Origin: Deltaproteobacteria bacterium
GTDB taxonomy: Bacteria > Myxococcota_A > UBA9160 > UBA4427
DNA length: 52,495 nt
Assembly (NCBI GenBank): GCA_002709835.1
Contig: PAQX01000084.1
Coordinates: 1 to 52,495 of the forward strand
Direction: 5' to 3'
Part shown: piece by piece, positions 26,392 to 34,542 of the stretch
Layout: every line of letters starts with the position of its first letter
Numbering within the stretch: position 1 is the first letter of the stretch
Made by a program: the position numbers and the translations under genes
The notes under the pieces: generated by a model
What the model was told of the DNA's origin: nothing
Databases searched by the model: none
What the model saw: the letters and a program-made list of their open reading frames with translations, nothing else

Positions 26392-26586
26392 ACGCGCTCC
26401 GGTCGGCAGAGGGTCGGAATCCCGGTTCCGTCACGGCAAAGGCCGGGAACCTCGTCGACCGGAGCCCCATTCGCGCGATTCAGCGCTACACCTCTCTGCA
26501 AGCGCGGTGCGCGTTCGACACGAAGTGTGTGTGGACGAACACCCGGACCACGCTCCGCGGAGCGATCCATCGAAAGGAACACCAGA

Positions 26587-27204
26587 GTGACGGAGACCAT
26601 CCAGGTCGGCGCAGAGGTGCCTGACTTCACGCTGAACACCTACGAACCGCAGACTGGAGACTTTGGCTCAGTCAGCCTCTCGGACCTGAAGTCCGCCGGG
26701 AAGTGGACGATCTTGTTCTTCTACCCGGCCGACTTCACCTTCGTCTGAGCGACTGAATTCGCGGCCCTGGCAGGGCTGCAAGACCGGTTCGCAAAAATGG
26801 GCGCCGAGCTGATCACGGTCAGCTGCGACACCCACTTCACCCACCTCGCCTGGCACACCGTCGAGAAGGAACTCGCGGACGTCAAGTTCAAGATGGGCTC
26901 CGACAAGACGGGCGACCTCGCGCGCCAGTTCGGTGTCTACCTAGGCGACGACGGCCTCGCGCTGCGCGGCACGTTCGTGATCGCGCCCGATGGGCGGCTT
27001 CTCTTCTCCGAGGTGAACTTCCTAAACGTCGGCCGGAACGTCGACGAGTTGATGCGGAAGTTCAAGGCCGCCCTCTACGTCGCCAAGAAGGACGAGGGCA
27101 TTCCGCCCACCTGGAACGAGGAAGGCGACCTGACCCTCAAGCCGTCCGCCAAAATGGTCGGCAAGGTCCACGAGGCGCTGTCTAACGACGGCAACCCGAC
27201 CTGA
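26587..27204 (+). CDS. Selenocysteine-containing AhpC/Prx1-type peroxiredoxin
   Basis: A 205-residue peroxiredoxin read through TGA at codon 54 (26746-26748). The active-site motif PxxxTxxC appears as 'YPADFTFV-Sec-ATEF', so the peroxidatic cysteine is replaced by selenocysteine. Downstream sequence continues in the same frame with every AhpC landmark: 'VSCDTHFTHLAWHT', 'FGVYLGDDGLALRGTFVIAP' and 'LTLKPSAKMVGKV'. The resolving cysteine position (VCP in AhpC) is isoleucine 172, so a one-cysteine-like or heterologous recycling route is expected; C80 is an alternative partner. GTG at 26587 has AAGGA seven bases upstream. A SECIS-like stem-loop begins 12 bases after TGA. A conventional caller would split or truncate this gene. 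The product would reduce peroxides in the cytoplasm. Confidence 0.92.
26755..26791 (+). promoter_or_regulatory. Bacterial SECIS-like element
   Basis: Immediately after the TGA codon, GCGGCCCT (26761-26768) pairs with AGGGCTGC (26772-26779) in eight pairs, one of them G-U, closing a GGC loop. The loop guanines lie 21-22 bases after TGA, inside the 16-37 base window known for bacterial SECIS elements, where a guanine in the first loop positions contacts SelB. A short lower helix (GAAT with GTTC) extends the stem. The element overlaps coding sequence, as in bacteria. Confidence 0.78.
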
Positions 27205-27226
27205 TCCGGGCCGGCTCGGAAGCAAG

Positions 27227-27268
27227 ACGGGCCCAGGGATGTCGCGAGACGGCCACCCCTGGGCCCGT
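27227..27268. terminator. Hairpin terminator candidate after the Sec-peroxiredoxin
   Basis: Perfect 12-base arms, ACGGGCCCAGGG at 27227-27238 and its complement at 27257-27268, with an 18-base loop, 22 bases after the stop codon and before a convergent gene. Only a short T-containing tail follows, so it is a weak classical terminator but a very stable bidirectional barrier. Confidence 0.6.
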
Positions 27269-27319
27269 TCTGCGTTGGGCGCCAGCGAATACGTGCCGCG
27301 TCCGGCCGCAGCGAGCGGC

Positions 27320-28615
27320 TCAGGCTTCGCCGCGCCGAGCGGCCTCACTCGCCCACGGCGCGTCCGGATCGGCGATAACCGAGGCGGGGACGTCCATCCG
27401 GAACAGCTCCGCCGCGTTCTTCCAAGTGATCCGCTCGAGGTCGCCGTCGGGAATCCCTTCGAACTGACGCGCGAAATGGTCCTGGGTCGAGGGCCAGTTC
27501 GAGTCGGCGTGGGGGTAGTCGCTCTCGATCAGCAGGTTCTCCACGCCGATCCGATCGCGGGTCTGGAAGCCCGTCGGGTCGTCGATCGCGCAGAACCAGA
27601 AGTTGCGTTTGAGGACCTCGGATGGCTTGAGCTCGCCCTGCCACGTGCCGTACATGGCCGAGTACTTGAGAACGTGATCGAGTCGGTCGAGCAAACCGCC
27701 GACCCATCCGATCCCGCCTTCCGAGAGACAGATCTTGAGCTTGGGGAAGCGAACCGGAATCTGGGAGTAGAGCCAGTCGGTCGCGGAGAACATGGCGTAT
27801 CCGAAGAAGAGCACGCCCACGACGTCCGGCGGCGCGTCGTCCGACGTGCTCGGCGCCGTGCTCGACGAACCAATGTGGAGGCACACGACGGTCTCCGTCT
27901 CTTCGCACGCCGCCATCAGCGGGTCCCAGTAGCCCGAGTGGAGGGTTGGGAGTCCGAGCTTGTCCGGTGCCTCGGAGAACGTGATCGCGCGGAAGCCACG
28001 CGCCGCGTTCCGACGGACCTCCTCCGCAGCGATCTCGGGATCGAGCAGATACGGAATCTGCATCGGAATAATCCGCCCCGGATAGGTCCCGGCCCACTCC
28101 TCGAAACACCAGTCGTTCCACGCTCGAACCGCTGCCAGCGCGAGCTTCTCGTCCTTGGGGAGGAGCTGGAGGCGCTGCCCGGCGAAGCCCGGCAGAAATG
28201 ACGGGAAGTTCATAGACGCCCACACGCCGCCGGTGTCCATATCCTGGATGCGCGCGTGGATGTCCCAGGCGCCCCGACGCATCTGGTCGAAACGCGCCGG
28301 CTCGAAGCTGTACTCCATGACCGGACGGCCCACGACCGCGTTGAATCCGACGTTCGGAAGGACCTCGCCGGCGTAGGTCCACACCTCACCGCCGTCCTCG
28401 GTCTCGATCACCCGCGGCGCCTGATCCTGCAGCGCCTTCGGGAAGCGGCCCTCGAAGGTGTGCTTCGGCTCGACGATGTGATCGTCGACGGAGATGATCG
28501 GCCAGCGACGGGTCTGGCGCGGCGGCTCCGGCAGGAACGTGACCTTGCGTTCGCCATCGCCGCGGCCGGCGACGGTGAAGTCGGTCTGGCGCTGGAGGTC
28601 TTCGAGATCGGCCAT
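27320..28615 (-). CDS. Amidohydrolase family protein (amidohydro_2 type)
   Basis: A 431-residue TIM-barrel metal hydrolase or decarboxylase. The first metal motif is DxH in 'ISVDDHIVEPKHTF', a barrel histidine follows in 'ETVVCLHIGSSSTAP', and the late aspartate is in 'LIESDYPHADSNWP'. This is the ACMSD/amidohydro_2 branch, common in aromatic, sterol and terpenoid catabolic clusters where many members are uncharacterised hydrolases or decarboxylases. It lies 83 bases upstream of the CaiB/BaiF gene stop and on the same strand, so both may be read from an upstream promoter in the order amidohydrolase last. Reaction unknown. Confidence 0.85.
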   Translation of the reverse strand: MADLEDLQRQTDFTVAGRGDGERKVTFLPEPPRQTRRWPIISVDDHIVEPKHTFEGRFPKALQDQAPRVIETEDGGEVWTYAGEVLPNVGFNAVVGRPVMEYSFEPARFDQMRRGAWDIHARIQDMDTGGVWASMNFPSFLPGFAGQRLQLLPKDEKLALAAVRAWNDWCFEEWAGTYPGRIIPMQIPYLLDPEIAAEEVRRNAARGFRAITFSEAPDKLGLPTLHSGYWDPLMAACEETETVVCLHIGSSSTAPSTSDDAPPDVVGVLFFGYAMFSATDWLYSQIPVRFPKLKICLSEGGIGWVGGLLDRLDHVLKYSAMYGTWQGELKPSEVLKRNFWFCAIDDPTGFQTRDRIGVENLLIESDYPHADSNWPSTQDHFARQFEGIPDGDLERITWKNAAELFRMDVPASVIADPDAPWASEAARRGEA

Positions 28616-28698
28616 GGATGGAGTTCCCTCGGCGACGGGAAGTCGCAGTCGAGAATCCTAGGCAATCGGCTGGCGCTCGGCCGCGCCTCCGGATCGGG

Positions 28699-29961
28699 CT
28701 AGATGGCGCCCGCCTCCCGGAGCTGCTCGACCTTGTTCGCCGAGTAGCCGAGAAGCTCGCCGTAGACGACCTCGTTCGCCGACGCCTGCGGCAGGCCGGG
28801 GAAGCGGATCTTCGTCGACTTTTCCCCGAGCAAGCGGAAGGGAATGTTCGGCAGCTTGAGTTCGATGCCCGTCGCGGGATCCTCGCAGTAGTGGAAGCTC
28901 CCGCGCTCGGCGTAGTGCTCGTCCTCGTCGATGTCGGCCATGGTGAGGATCGGGCCGGCGGTAATGCCCTCCTTCGAGCAGATCTCGAGGACGTCGGCCT
29001 CGGTCTTCGTCGAGTGCCACTCCTGGATGATGTCGTTCAGGATGTAGCGGTTGCCGATCCGGTCGACGTTCGTCTTGAAGCGTTCGTCCTCGATCAATTC
29101 GGGCTGCCCCATGCACTTCGCGAGGTTCTCCCAGGGCTTCTGCGCCGAGCAGGAGAGCGCGATGTATCGGTCGTCCTTCGTCTTGTAGACCGAGCGCGGC
29201 GCCGCCGAGCGAAGTTCGTTGCCGATCGGCTCCGGGTTCTCCCCGGTCAGCTTGTAGCCGACGAACTCGCCGCCGAAGTAGCCGAAGAGGGCCTCGTAGA
29301 GAGAGATGTCGATCACCTGACCGCCCTTCACCCCGCGCTCCTGCTGCATCATCGCGAGCGAGATCGCGTAGGCGAGATGGATGCCGGTCGTCAGATCGGC
29401 GAGCGCGTGCGGCGGCGAGAGCGGGCCCTTCTCGGGGTCGCCGTTCAGGTAGGAGAAGCCGCTGTACGCCTCAGCGAGGGTGCCGAAGCCGGGCTGCTGA
29501 TTCTTCGGACCGGTCATGCCGTAGCCGGAGACCTTGCCGATGATGATGCCGGGATTGATCTCGAGGATCCGCTCCGTCGAGAAGCCCAGACGATCCATCG
29601 CACCGACGCGCATGTTCTCGATCAATACGTCGCTCTGCTTGATGAGCTCGGTGAAGATCTCCTTGCCCTCATCGGCCTTCATGTTGATCGTGACGGGGAA
29701 CTTGTTGCGGCCGACGACCGAGTGGTACGGCTCGATCCCGAGTTCCTTCAGCGTGCTCCAACCGCGAAGGGCGTCGGGCACCTTCGGGTTCTCGATCTTG
29801 ATGATGTCGGCGCCGGCATCGCCGAGCATGCACGCCGCGTAGGGCGCCGCAACGACGGTCGAGAAGTCGAGAACGCGCTTGCCCTGGAGCGGAAGGCCGT
29901 CGAAGCAGTTGGACTGGCGCTGGCCGGCGATGAATTCGTTGAGCTCTTCTCGGGTTCGCAT
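28699..29961 (-). CDS. CaiB/BaiF family CoA-transferase
   Basis: A 420-residue class III CoA-transferase. The start at 29961 has GAGGGAA upstream; a longer open frame lacks family features. Typical segments are 'LQGKRVLDFSTVVAAPYAAC', 'GDAGADIIKIENPK', 'SDVLIENMRVGAMDRLGF' and 'SGYGMTG', and the catalytic aspartate is in 'PPHALADLTTGIHLAYA'. It would move CoA from one acyl-CoA (often succinyl-CoA) to a substrate acid, activating it for beta-oxidation. Behind it lies the amidohydrolase gene on the same strand. The acceptor acid is unknown. Confidence 0.92.
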   Translation of the reverse strand: MRTREELNEFIAGQRQSNCFDGLPLQGKRVLDFSTVVAAPYAACMLGDAGADIIKIENPKVPDALRGWSTLKELGIEPYHSVVGRNKFPVTINMKADEGKEIFTELIKQSDVLIENMRVGAMDRLGFSTERILEINPGIIIGKVSGYGMTGPKNQQPGFGTLAEAYSGFSYLNGDPEKGPLSPPHALADLTTGIHLAYAISLAMMQQERGVKGGQVIDISLYEALFGYFGGEFVGYKLTGENPEPIGNELRSAAPRSVYKTKDDRYIALSCSAQKPWENLAKCMGQPELIEDERFKTNVDRIGNRYILNDIIQEWHSTKTEADVLEICSKEGITAGPILTMADIDEDEHYAERGSFHYCEDPATGIELKLPNIPFRLLGEKSTKIRFPGLPQASANEVVYGELLGYSANKVEQLREAGAI

Positions 29962-30233
29962 GTCGGATTCCCTCGTTCGGATCGGGGTTCGGTTCAGGAT
30001 TCGTCGCCCGCCTCGGGCGAGACGTCGGCGATCTCCCGGGAAGTCGGCCGCTCGTCCGTGGGCGCCGCCGCCGATGGGTCGGGGCGTGCCCGGAGGCCCG
30101 GATCCGCGCGCAGAACGCGTCGGCGGGTGCCGAGTCGGCCGCAGGATAGGCGCTCGCGGGGGCGCTGCAATGACTCGGGCCCAGCCGCGCCGGACCGAGG
30201 CGCCTCGCGTAGGCCCGACCGCCTGGACCGGGC

Positions 30234-30332
30234 CTAGAGGAGCAGGGTCTTGATTCCGAAGCGGGAGAGCAAGAGCGCCCCGGAGAGCCCGATGGGGCCA
30301 CAGCCGATGATGCAGACGTGGACGTCGATCAT
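30234..30332 (-). pseudogene. N-terminal remnant of an FAD-dependent monooxygenase
   Basis: A 32-codon frame with a good Shine-Dalgarno sequence (GAGGAG six bases before ATG) encodes 'MIDVHVCIIGCGPIGLSGAL' and 'LLSRFGIKTLLL', an almost perfect FAD Rossmann start (GxGxxG) of the PheA/MhpA-type aromatic hydroxylases, then stops at TAG. The next residues expected after 'TLLL' are E-R or E-A; GAG to TAG would explain the stop, but the sequence behind it is not clearly monooxygenase-like. The remaining DNA to 29996 stays open in frame without recognisable motifs. Probably a decayed or deleted flavin monooxygenase gene. Confidence 0.5.
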
Positions 30333-30522
30333 GGAAGTCTCCTCGGAAGCGCCTGGCCCCGGGAGGCAGCACGCTCGGACACCGGCCGATCGGCGCGGGG
30401 CAGCGCCCGCTCGAGGGAGCTCCGCTCCTGCCCTTTCGCCATGGCCCCGTCGACGGGCCCAGTCGTGTCGTCCTCGTGAAGCTCGATCGGAGAAGCGCTG
30501 GAAGCCATGCGAACGCTTCCGC

Positions 30523-31365
30523 CTACTTCTTCATGAACGCTTCGAATTCGGCCTCGTAGGCTGGATTCCATCGCGATAGCGCGGGCCGGTTCTCGATCAG
30601 GTCGTACGTGTTCCAGAGCGCGCGCTTCTCGTCCATTTCGCGGGTGACGTCGTTGTCCGGACAGAGAACGTAGAAGTCGCCCCGCGCGAGAGACTCGAAG
30701 AGGAACTCGGCGACCTGCTCCGGCAGCCAGGCTCCGGGAGGCTTCTCCTTCAGGAAGCGCTTGATCATCCCGGTGAATGTGAAGCCCGGGACGAGCAGAT
30801 GCGCCGTTACGCGGCCTTCGGTCTGCTGAAGCAACGTGTGCGCGAGGCCTTCGGTCAGGCTCTTGATCCCGCTCTTGCTGACGTTGTAGGCCGTGTCGCC
30901 CGGGGGTTGGGTAATCCCCTGCTTGGAACCCGTGTTGATCACCAATCCGGGCCGATCACTCGCGACCATGTCGGGCACGAAGCGCTGGATCCCGTGGATC
31001 ACGCCGAAGAGGTTCACGCCGAGAACGTGCTGCCAGCCTTCAGGGTTCGAGAGCGCGTCGCCGCCGCCGCCCACACCGGCGTTGTTCATCAGGAACGAGA
31101 CCGGACCGAGCCGATCAGCGACCGCATTCGCGAGCGCATCGACCGACGCCCTGTCGGAGACGTCGGTCTTGTGCGTGAGGACTTCCCCCGTCGAGGCCAG
31201 GTGCTCGTGGGCCGCGGACAGCGCGTCGTCGTCGAGGTCCGCCAAGCAGACCCGAAGACCGGAGCGGAGCAGACGCTCGGCGGTGGCGAGGCCGATCCCG
31301 CTCGCGCCCCCCGTAATGACGGCAACGTTGCCCTTGGAGAGGGCAGGATGGATGGGTAAGGACAT
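30523..31365 (-). CDS. SDR family NAD(P)-dependent oxidoreductase
   Basis: A 280-residue classical SDR: 'NVAVITGGASGIGLATAERL' (TGxxxGIG), 'LADLDDDAL' with an acidic residue favouring NAD(H), NNAG in 'FLMNNAGVGG', and the active-site pair serine in 'NTGSKQG' and 'YNVSK'. The C-terminus is long and charged. It is transcribed with the flavin monooxygenase remnant and the CaiB/BaiF gene downstream on the same strand, and with a DUF7064-like gene 104 bases upstream. Likely oxidises or reduces a hydroxyl/keto group of a lipid-type substrate; the substrate is not visible. Confidence 0.9.
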   Translation of the reverse strand: MSLPIHPALSKGNVAVITGGASGIGLATAERLLRSGLRVCLADLDDDALSAAHEHLASTGEVLTHKTDVSDRASVDALANAVADRLGPVSFLMNNAGVGGGGDALSNPEGWQHVLGVNLFGVIHGIQRFVPDMVASDRPGLVINTGSKQGITQPPGDTAYNVSKSGIKSLTEGLAHTLLQQTEGRVTAHLLVPGFTFTGMIKRFLKEKPPGAWLPEQVAEFLFESLARGDFYVLCPDNDVTREMDEKRALWNTYDLIENRPALSRWNPAYEAEFEAFMKK

Positions 31366-31469
31366 GGCAAGTTTTCCGAAGGTGAGGAACGGCGCTGCCC
31401 GGCCGGACCGGCAAGGGCTGACGCCGTCAGTTCTACTTTGCTGCTGAAGGGCACCCAGACCACGCGCGG

Positions 31470-32510
31470 CTAGGCATACCCCTCGGCCACGGACACCGGA
31501 AGACCGTCCTCATTCACCTGATCGAGGAACTCGGAGAGGCCGTAGCCGACTTTCCCGCGCGCCGTGTAGCGGGTCATGCCCTCGGTGATTCGCGTCATCA
31601 TCATTTCGCCATCGGGACTCTGCCGACGGTTCCGAAGCGGGATCAGCGACATGACCTCGCCCTCCACGTCGAACTTCTCGCCGTCCTCCATCTCCACGTG
31701 GGCGACGAAGGACTTCTGGTAGTAGTCGGCGTCCCAGTCGGTATCGAAGGACACGTCCTTGATCTTGCGGTACTCGCCGTTCTCGAGGACGACGCCCCCG
31801 GCTCGCGGCTCGTTTCCCTCGCCGCAAATGAGCGACAGCATCATCGCGTGGTCGCGTCCGAAGTTCATCGGACACCAGCGGTACCAGTGGATCGCCTGCC
31901 AGTAGCGCGGTCCCCAGGAGTGGTCCCGAAGACCGAAGCCTTCGATCTCGAAGGTCTCGTCCTCGATCCGGATGGATCCCATCGCTGCGACGTGCTGCTC
32001 CGTGTGACCTCGGGCGAAGGACTTGTCCGCATCGAGCTGGATCTGGGAGCCGTCTTCGTTCACCGGTTCCCCGCCCGTCACCGGCGACACCCCCGTGTAC
32101 TCGACGGTCACCTCCGCTGGGATCCGCGGGTTGGTCTTGAACGCCTCTCGCGGGTTCGCCATCTGGGTCGGGTCGGTGAGCAGCGTGAGCTTGCCGCTGT
32201 ATGTGACCTTCAGCCGCTTGTGCGGCTCGATGACCTCGAAGCGCATGCCACCCGCATCAAAGGCGTCGTTGTTCTCGATCTCGGGGCGCTTGAACATGAA
32301 GCCGACGCGGCCATCCGCCAGGTAGAGGCAGCAGGTCATCTCCGCGTAGCCTTCGTTCGGCCGATTCCCGAGCCGGAAGAAGCCCCCGATCTCGCGCTCC
32401 GGGTCGAAGACGTTGAAGTACATGCTTTCGTTGAAGTTCGAGGCAGACTCGACGGGGTGCATGTAGTCGTCTTCAGGGACGAGCTTCATTCGCTTGGCGG
32501 TGCCGGCCAT
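31470..32510 (-). CDS. DUF7064/DUF7065-like protein
   Basis: A 346-residue protein starting at 32510 (GAGAGGAAC upstream). It has no signal peptide. The sequence is rich in aromatic beta-strands: 'FFRLGNRPNEGYAEMTCCLY', 'GFGLRDHSWGPRYWQAIHWY', 'YTARGKVGYGLSEFLDQV'. This two-barrel pattern, with the 'GLRDHSWGPR' motif, is seen in proteins annotated DUF7064/DUF7065 and in the carotenoid hydratase CrtC-like/tocopherol-cyclase-like superfamily of lipocalin-type barrels. Role unknown; neighbours (SDR, CoA-transferase) hint at handling of a hydrophobic isoprenoid or steroid. The family call is from memory of motifs. Confidence 0.6.
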   Translation of the reverse strand: MAGTAKRMKLVPEDDYMHPVESASNFNESMYFNVFDPEREIGGFFRLGNRPNEGYAEMTCCLYLADGRVGFMFKRPEIENNDAFDAGGMRFEVIEPHKRLKVTYSGKLTLLTDPTQMANPREAFKTNPRIPAEVTVEYTGVSPVTGGEPVNEDGSQIQLDADKSFARGHTEQHVAAMGSIRIEDETFEIEGFGLRDHSWGPRYWQAIHWYRWCPMNFGRDHAMMLSLICGEGNEPRAGGVVLENGEYRKIKDVSFDTDWDADYYQKSFVAHVEMEDGEKFDVEGEVMSLIPLRNRRQSPDGEMMMTRITEGMTRYTARGKVGYGLSEFLDQVNEDGLPVSVAEGYA

Positions 32511-32634
32511 GGGACGTTCCTCTCGCGGTTCGCCCTCGACCCTAGTCCCGTTCCCCCGGCGTGGCGAACGACGCGGAGTACAGGAACGATCGGACTCTGC
32601 AGGCCCCGACCTTCCGACACATCGTGCGCCGCGC

Positions 32635-34263
32635 CTACTCGCCCTCGAGATACATAAGCGCCAGCGAGGCACGCTTGTCGAGACTGTTGAGGAAGGGCAG
32701 CTGCTCCTCCGCGATGATGTCGCGGAGGCGCGGCACCATCCACGAGAGCGACGCGCGCTCATCGGGCTCGGACGTCCGTAGGCGATAGAGCAGATTCGCC
32801 ATCAGCTGTTCACGGAGTCCGTCGAAGTTGACCTCGTACATCATCTCGTCGAAGAGGCCTTCGGCGCCCTCCCCATCGAAGATCTTCCGGACGATCTCTC
32901 CCTTGTCGACGTCCCAGTTCTCGTGGAGATCGACGAGGAAGGAGCAGTGCTCGCGGAGCCCCTCGAAGCGGGCCTCTTCGTTGAAGGCCGCGCGCAGACG
33001 CGTGAGCGGCCACATCCCGAGGGCCGGGCGGGAGAATTCGGGCGCTATGTCCGCGAGGTCGAAACGCCCGGTCGAGCGCGCCTCGAGATTGTGCATGTTC
33101 TTGAAGTCGCCCACCGGCAGCTGCGTCCCGGCGAGCGGAACGAGTCCGTCCTTCGGGTTCGCGATCGAGATCGCCGAGCAATCGAAGGGAATGAAGACGC
33201 GTCGCAAGGTCTTCAGGAAGGAGCTGCCGTGGAGCATCTGCGAAACGCCCGGCATGAACCGCTTGACGTAGGCCGGAAGCGTCGACGCTTCGAGGGCGCT
33301 CCCTTCCTTTCCCTCGACCAGGCTCGGACTGCGAGAGATCCCGTCGTACGGCGCGCCCAGGCCGATCGCGAGAGCAACGGGGCTGTAGCGATGGACGCGT
33401 CCGCTGCGGTGCGAGTGCAGGAAGCGTCGTTTGTCCTTGACGCGGACCTGCTGCATCCCGAGCTGCATCGCCCTCAGCGCGACGAGCCCCCCCTGGCTAT
33501 GTCCGATCAGGATCATGCGAGGCGCGAACGCGTCGAAGATGTGATTGATGATCTTGAGCGCCTTGTCGTCGCCGATCTCGTGGCGCCGCCCTTCCGCGTC
33601 CACTTCGAAATCCGGGAGAAAGGAAGCGAGTTCGGTCCGGAAGCGCCGCTCGAGGTCATCGAAGTAGGCGACGGTCTGGGCGGCACGGAGCACGGCGAGA
33701 CGCATCTCGGGAACGCCTTCGGCTTCATCGGCGAGGCGTTCGAGGAAATGGGTCTCGGAGATCCGAGTCGCGATCGCCTCGGCGAGCGGCGACTCGTCGA
33801 GGGAGAAGATCTCGCGAATGACGTGCGGCCGATCCTCGATCCGGTTGAGAGAGCTCTCGAGGTGGTCGACGACCCGTCCGATCGTGTGCTTGAACTTCAC
33901 GGCGCGGGTCAGCTGGACGTCTTCCAGCTTCCGCCGCGAGTTCTCTTCGAGATCCTGCGCGGCCATGATCCCGACGTTCGTCCGGGTCACGATCCGACGG
34001 ACGTTCTCTTCGTTCTCGAGATGGTCCATCAGGCCACGACCGCTCGACGCGGGACCGAAGGTGCCGGCCACGAACTCGAGCAGATAATTCTTGGGTAGGA
34101 TGGAAGGGCGGGCCACGACCGCACCGACCGTTTTCTCCGGCGCCTCGTCCCGCGAGAAGAACCAGCCGCCCGGAATCGCCTCGGCGAGCCGGTCCGACGC
34201 GTCCCGGAGCGTCCGGGCGGTCGAGCTCAAGCCGAAAAAGTCACGATCCGCGGGGTTCTGCAT
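32635..34263 (-). CDS. Large alpha/beta hydrolase (lipase/esterase-like)
   Basis: A 542-residue protein; the ATG at 34263 has GAGAGGGGG upstream. Residues about 250-300 contain the nucleophile elbow 'MILIGHSQGGLVALRAMQLG' (GxSxG). The first 240 residues are mostly charged helices ('NRIEDRPHVIREIFSLDESP') with no match I recognise, and the C-terminal third is again helical. A conserved aspartate may be in 'NPKDGLVPLAGTQLP' and a histidine in 'KNMHNLEARSTG' or 'VDLHENWD'. The enzyme could act on lipids or polyesters; no export signal is seen. It lies between the DUF7064-like gene and a divergent nitronate monooxygenase. Confidence 0.75.
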   Translation of the reverse strand: MQNPADRDFFGLSSTARTLRDASDRLAEAIPGGWFFSRDEAPEKTVGAVVARPSILPKNYLLEFVAGTFGPASSGRGLMDHLENEENVRRIVTRTNVGIMAAQDLEENSRRKLEDVQLTRAVKFKHTIGRVVDHLESSLNRIEDRPHVIREIFSLDESPLAEAIATRISETHFLERLADEAEGVPEMRLAVLRAAQTVAYFDDLERRFRTELASFLPDFEVDAEGRRHEIGDDKALKIINHIFDAFAPRMILIGHSQGGLVALRAMQLGMQQVRVKDKRRFLHSHRSGRVHRYSPVALAIGLGAPYDGISRSPSLVEGKEGSALEASTLPAYVKRFMPGVSQMLHGSSFLKTLRRVFIPFDCSAISIANPKDGLVPLAGTQLPVGDFKNMHNLEARSTGRFDLADIAPEFSRPALGMWPLTRLRAAFNEEARFEGLREHCSFLVDLHENWDVDKGEIVRKIFDGEGAEGLFDEMMYEVNFDGLREQLMANLLYRLRTSEPDERASLSWMVPRLRDIIAEEQLPFLNSLDKRASLALMYLEGE

Positions 34264-34542
34264 TCGCCCCCTCTCCAGTCCGTGGGGCAAGGGAAGGAGC
34301 CGCCAGAGTAGCAGCTGCCGTCGACGACTCCTGCAAGCGACCTACCGCATCACGCCATCGATCGGGGTGCGATGGCTCAAGCGTCCAGGGTCGTAATCAC
34401 GGGTCACCGCCCGGAGCACGTCGGCGGTCGAAAACCGAAGGCGGGCGCGCCTGCTCCAACGCTCCGTCAAACGCGTTGATCCGGGGCGCGGCACGGGCCA
34501 TGCTGGGAGATCCCTGCTGAATCCCTCGCAACGGAGAAGCCC

